The notes beneath the pieces were generated by a model. That model was not told where the DNA came from. It saw only the letters and a program-made list of their open reading frames with translations, and did not search any database. Positions 59,866-64,000 of a DNA stretch of 64,000 bases are shown here, one piece after another. Position 1 is the first letter of the stretch; every line of letters starts with the position of its first letter. Source of the DNA: Tyto alba (lineage: Eukaryota; Chordata; Aves; Strigiformes; Tytonidae); the NCBI RefSeq assembly GCF_018691265.1, contig NW_024881321.1, forward strand, positions 24,401,698 through 24,465,697. Direction: 5' to 3'. The position numbers were made by a program, and so were the translations under genes.

Positions 59866-62169
59866 AAACTGAAAAAAAAGAAGTGAAAGGAGACTTCAGA
59901 ATCCAAAATTCAAATGCCTCCCTGCCTCCACTATTATGTAGAGAAAGATATAGTAGGGAAAACTTTGCTCAAGCTCCAGTGAAATCATCTCTAACATCAG
60001 AACTAGAAAAGATATGTTAAGCAAAAGGCATGCCTGTTTAAATAAGTAAAAACTTGGAGAAAAACAAACCTTTAATTAAAGTTGACTATGATCTTTCAAA
60101 ACTTCATATTTAAATATGATTGTGCAAATTAAAATGAAAATATATTCATCTTTAAATGATATCAGACATCACACTCAACTGACACAGTAGTTCCTAAGAA
60201 AATACAAGAAAACTACGATGAATCAGTAGAATATGTTCAGAAAACTTTGCTGAAAATCTCCTTTGTAATCAGTTTGCTGATACCCAAGCTAACAACATTT
60301 CATTTACCTCCTATTGCAGTAAGAGTACTCTTCCTCACATTGTATTAACAAGATGATACTCTTGGGATATAAAAAGAAGATAGTAAGAGATTAATAGGTA
60401 GCTAAAAATATTTTGATATGATGTACATTAGAAAATGAAAAAAAAAAAAAATGTCAGTTTTTGTGTCACCTCTATATAGCAAAAGTAGTTAATTTCTTTC
60501 TACTCATCATGGGCCAGACTTAACCATAGTAATAAAGGACAGATGGAAGAAATGCTGAGTGTCTATGTCAGATCTTATCTGGTTTGAGGACTTCATTTAC
60601 TATCTTAATACATCACAGTAAAGTGAAAATTATACTAATCGTGATTATTTTTTTCTTTTTTTCCCAGACAGTTTTAAATTTTTAAAAAATATAGTTTGTT
60701 TGTTTGTTTGTTTGTTTTTCCTATTAGAAATCTGAATTCAGCTTAGATAGTTCTGGAAAAAAAAAGACATATGATTTAACCCCAAAGAAATGTAGATATA
60801 CTATAAGAAAGGAAGAGAGAAAAAAATCAGAATATGACAGGGCACCATTTAAAATAATTTGCAAATGATAGATTTTGAAAGTGCATTTAAACAATTACCA
60901 ATGTGAAATTAATTTAACACAGGTTGTGTAATTTATTAAGTCTGGCAGTGCTCAGTTGTTTATTTAAGCCAATAACATTATTGAGACCTGGAAAGGGAAA
61001 TGAGAGTTTATCTTACTTTTTTCAAGATATCCGTCATTTGTTATTAAAGTTTTCATTTATAAGTACTGCAATTTTTATAAAATTCATTTTCTACACTTGT
61101 CAAAATTTTCTCTTTTGAAATTTAACGTCATACATGATATAAATTATAAAAGGCTACATTTTACTGCTGCATTTTGAGCAAATGTTGTGATAAAATTGAA
61201 AGTACCATGTTCAAAGTTTAAGCCACTAGAGCTTCTGTCCTTGCTACATTACCTGTGACAGAACACTGATGTTGCCAGCATAAACAATCACTCTTGTATG
61301 AAATCAGTGAGGCTGAATTGCCAGTGACCAGTCCCTCACTTCCTGCTAAGTTCTGTTTTCTTTTTTCTTAAATTGTCATGTTTAGATTATTTTTTTTTTT
61401 TTGAGAAAATATTATATGAAAATCCCTCACTGGGATATTATTAGGCAAACAATTGTATTTTATCTTTGCAGAGTTCAAGGATAGTCAACATAGATGTTAT
61501 ATAAAGCATGAAACAGCTTTGGTTTAATATTTCTGTGTAGTGTTATCCACCATGAAAATAATAGAACTTAATTTCTGATCACAGGAAAGATAAAGATATT
61601 GCTTTACTACTTTTTTTTTTTTTTTTTTTTTTTTCCCTTGAGAGACAACATTGTTTTATTTGAGGCTCAGCTGTATAATTAACATTTTATTGTAAAATAC
61701 TTATACTGTGTGGAAAATCAAAGATAAAGATCTAATGTAAGGTATATAGCTTAGCTAGAACATTCAGTAGAAGTTGATAATTTCATTTTTTATACTGGTA
61801 GTCAATGAACACTGCATTTATTTTGAGCTGAAGGAGTTGTTTGACTATATTTATAATAAAACCAAGGAAGAACTATAGGCACTATTATGCTTAAATTCTT
61901 TCAGTGATTCAGGCAAATGTAAAAATTACTTCATGTGAACTTTATGTTTATCAGTGTTTGGGCTTCATGCCTTAGTATAAGATAAAATAATTTGAAACTT
62001 AGTTTGTGTTATTTGGTCACAGCCTCAGGAATTAACATGGAGAACTACAAAACAATAGTAGAACTCTGTTTCCCTGGGTACATCTGTATGCAATGTACTT
62101 CAGCTGCTACTTAATGATATATTGAGGAAAGAGGTCTCTTTCTGGTTAACTAAACTAGTTTACTTCCAT
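59864..62169. other. AT-rich sequence, nothing recognised
   Basis: Contains (GTTT)n at about 60693-60718 and a T24 run at 61611-61634. No exon or repeat family found. Confidence 0.4.
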
Positions 62170-62560
62170 TTTGAAGCTAGAATGCCTGCAGATGTTCTGC
62201 CCCACAACACTAGACCCCTTGAGGTGTCACAGCTCCAGCAGGGTCAGGGATGGTCTCTTTCACAGGGCAAGGGTTGTCTTGGCTTGTTGTAGGTAGCCAG
62301 AAGTCATTTGTAGACCTCTGAAGCTATTCACTCCCCTCCCCTGCACTCAGATGACTCTTGCCCATGACTCTCTTTCCTTCTAGTAAATTGTTTTCTGTTC
62401 TTGAGGTGCTTCTGGAAGTACTTGTGATGTGATAGTCTCTACATGATTGTCTTCCTCGTTAAAGGGAAGATAAGGACAGTCAGCTTTGGAGTCTAGGGCC
62501 ATTATCCTTCGTGGTCTGCTAGAGCAAGGCTGCCTGTGATCCCCTGGCAGTATGGCAAGG
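62170..62560. other. GC-richer patch of unknown origin
   Basis: Somewhat GC-richer than its surroundings, with an 84-codon minus-strand frame extending through the CA tract that follows. It resembles neither the CR1 nor the LTR families here closely enough to call. Confidence 0.3.
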
Positions 62561-62571
62561 CTGAGCAAGTG

Positions 62572-62630
62572 TATACACACACGCGTACACACACATAGAC
62601 ACGCACATGCGCATATGTACACACACACTT
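62572..62630. repeat. Imperfect (CA)n tract
   Basis: Alternating purine-pyrimidine run with ACGCGTACAC and CACATGCGCATATG interruptions. Confidence 0.85.
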
Positions 62631-63404
62631 CCACCCCCTTAGATCAACACAAACACAAGAACAGTGCCTTTACAGGTATCACACACAAGACCAACACTAG
62701 CATAAACACAAACAATACAAATGGCGTGATCCTGTTCTTACTTTCCATTTTAGTGTAAATGTTGGACAGGAGAAAAGACAAGCAACAAGTAACAAGGGAA
62801 CAAAGCAAGGAACCCAAGGAGATGAGATAAGGTGTGACAAAAAGAAACGAAGGAAGGGGCATAGCTGAACACAGCAGAGGCAGAAGTAGAACTGAAGCAG
62901 AAGTATCACAGCATGAGTAGGTCTAAAAAGACATGTCATAGTAGAAACAGGAAATCCCCTTAAACAAGCATCATGTTGCATCCTCAGCTAGTCAAACCAT
63001 TCGGTCGTTGAGAATCTCCCTGCAAAAGCCTATTCAATCAGGTCTTTTAAATATAGTAATTGAATGGCCATACCAGTCGGAATGACTTTAAATTCTGTTA
63101 TTTAGTTTTCAGAAATACATCCCTTTGTATATGCATTTATCTTTTCTTTTTGAAACCAATGTCCCTCTTTAAGTAATTTGTTCATCCACGAGAGGCTTCA
63201 TGCTTACTTTTTGTGTTACCATGTGTCAGGATTATATCTTCATCACAGATCACTCTCTGGGAAGCTAATAAATAAAGAACTGTGCAGCATGATGTTAGTT
63301 GAAGGTGGCCTACTTCCAAGAGCACCATAAGCTTTAGCAGATGTTGGCCAGACTGCACTACATATGTGTCTGCAATTTTAGGAATCTCAGAACTCTTCAG
63401 TCAA
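62631..63404. other. AT-rich sequence, nothing recognised
   Basis: Minus-strand frames of 72-94 codons over 62644-62981 have no supporting signals. Confidence 0.4.
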
Positions 63405-63668
63405 TGTCTTGGTTTGGTCTGAAATAGAGTTAATATTCCTTTTCAGGGACTAGATGAGTGCTGTGTTTTGGATTTAGCTTTGGGTTTGGTATGGGAAAAT
63501 GCTGATAGCATACCAATGTTTTCAGCTGCTACCAAGACTTCAAGGACTCTCCGACTCTCCATGTCCTGCCTGTGCGCAAGGGCACAGGGAGCAGGGAGGG
63601 AGCACGGCCACAGCACCTGACCCTAACTGGGCAGTGAAATATTCCATATCATGGAACGTCATGCTCAC

Positions 63669-63675
63669 TATATAG
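63669..63675 (+). promoter_or_regulatory. LTR TATA box
   Basis: TATATAG in the context GCTCACTATATA, the same context as the LTR at 790-1085 (TATATAAA at 976). Likely core promoter of the element. Confidence 0.65.
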
Positions 63676-63870
63676 AGGAGGGGTGGTTGTGAAGGAGCTC
63701 TCTCGCTTCCGGGATTGCGACTGTGGGATCTTGGTATCTCGGGGTCGCTAGCCGGGAACGGGCTGGATATTGGTTAGCGGGTGGTGAGCAATTATGCTGT
63801 ACATTGCCTGTTTATATATTTCTTTTTGTTTTCCCCCTATCATCGTTATTGTTCTCATTTTATTGCCATT

Positions 63871-63876
63871 ATTAAA
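63871..63876 (+). promoter_or_regulatory. LTR poly(A) signal ATTAAA
   Basis: ATTAAACTGTTCC, about 200 bases after the TATA box, matches the position and text in the LTR at 11730-11987. Marks the R/U5 side of the element. Confidence 0.6.
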
Positions 63877-64000
63877 CTGTTCCTATCTCAGCCTGCAAGT
63901 CTCCCTTCACCCCTCTAATCCCCTCCCCCATTCCCAGGGGGGGAGGGGGAAGGGAGGGTGATTAGCTGCAGTGGTTGGTTGCCGATCAGGCCCAAACCAC

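Larger units (their letters stand above)
63405..64000 (+). mobile_element. ERVL-like LTR, plus strand, cut by window end
   Basis: Starts TGTCTTGGTTTGG and nearly reaches its mirror end (GGCCCAAACCAC at the window edge), so only the last few bases are missing. U3 holds TATATAG at 63669-63675; the poly(A) signal ATTAAA is at 63871-63876; between them the leader is CpG-rich. About 596 bases. Whether an internal region with retroviral genes follows, or this is another solo LTR, lies outside the window. Confidence 0.85.

Noticed and set aside
59717..59870. Processed retrocopy ending in the A39 tract
   Set aside because: No recognisable mRNA-like or LINE 3' sequence precedes the tract and no flanking duplication was seen; more simply a homopolymer.
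59724..60020. 98-codon frame with a Lys run
   Set aside because: The open frame is produced by an A39 homopolymer.

Overview
The window looks like AT-rich nuclear DNA from a bird. The reasons are several CR1 LINE 3' ends carrying the avian octamer tail (ATTCTATG repeated), several LTR families that I recognise as typical of avian endogenous retroviruses (ERVL-like and related solo LTRs), and no bacterial-style gene organisation. There is no CpG island, rRNA, tRNA or CRISPR. Most long open frames are chance frames in AT-rich DNA or sit inside repeats.

Layout. 1-16.1 kb is the most repeat-rich part. It holds an LTR fragment with a clear promoter (790-1085), copy A of an unclassified repeat with an internal tandem duplication (1610-3190), CR1 relics (3240, 4466), a nearly complete ~1 kb minus-strand LTR (5778-6774), a partial plus-strand LTR (11730-11987), a CR1 with part of ORF2 (12393-12993), copy B of the same unclassified repeat (13690-14690), and a CR1 interrupted by a piece of LTR (15183-16101). 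16.1-25.7 kb is mostly unique AT-rich DNA with one minus-strand CR1 (20943-21466), a hexamer repeat (22985-23075) and a GC-richer patch (24220-24780). 25.7-59.7 kb holds more minus-strand CR1 and LTR copies, a 145-bp polypurine hexamer array (32498-32642), several A or T runs of 20-39 bases, and a set of short plus-strand open segments with good splice sites. 59.7-64 kb is AT-rich and ends in a CpG-rich LTR (63405-64000) cut by the window edge.

The most interesting non-repeat signal is a possible multi-exon protein-coding gene on the plus strand between about 25.7 and 59.7 kb. Six longer candidate exons (25702, 31847, 36802, 48134, 57893, 58739) have plausible splice sites, only one or few open frames and protein-like composition. 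Shorter candidates between them give a chain whose reading phases all agree. I do not recognise the protein. The short linking exons were chosen knowing the phase needed, so their phase agreement is weak support. If the model is right, the window shows the interior and perhaps the 3' end of a gene with large repeat-filled introns; the 5' end is not seen.
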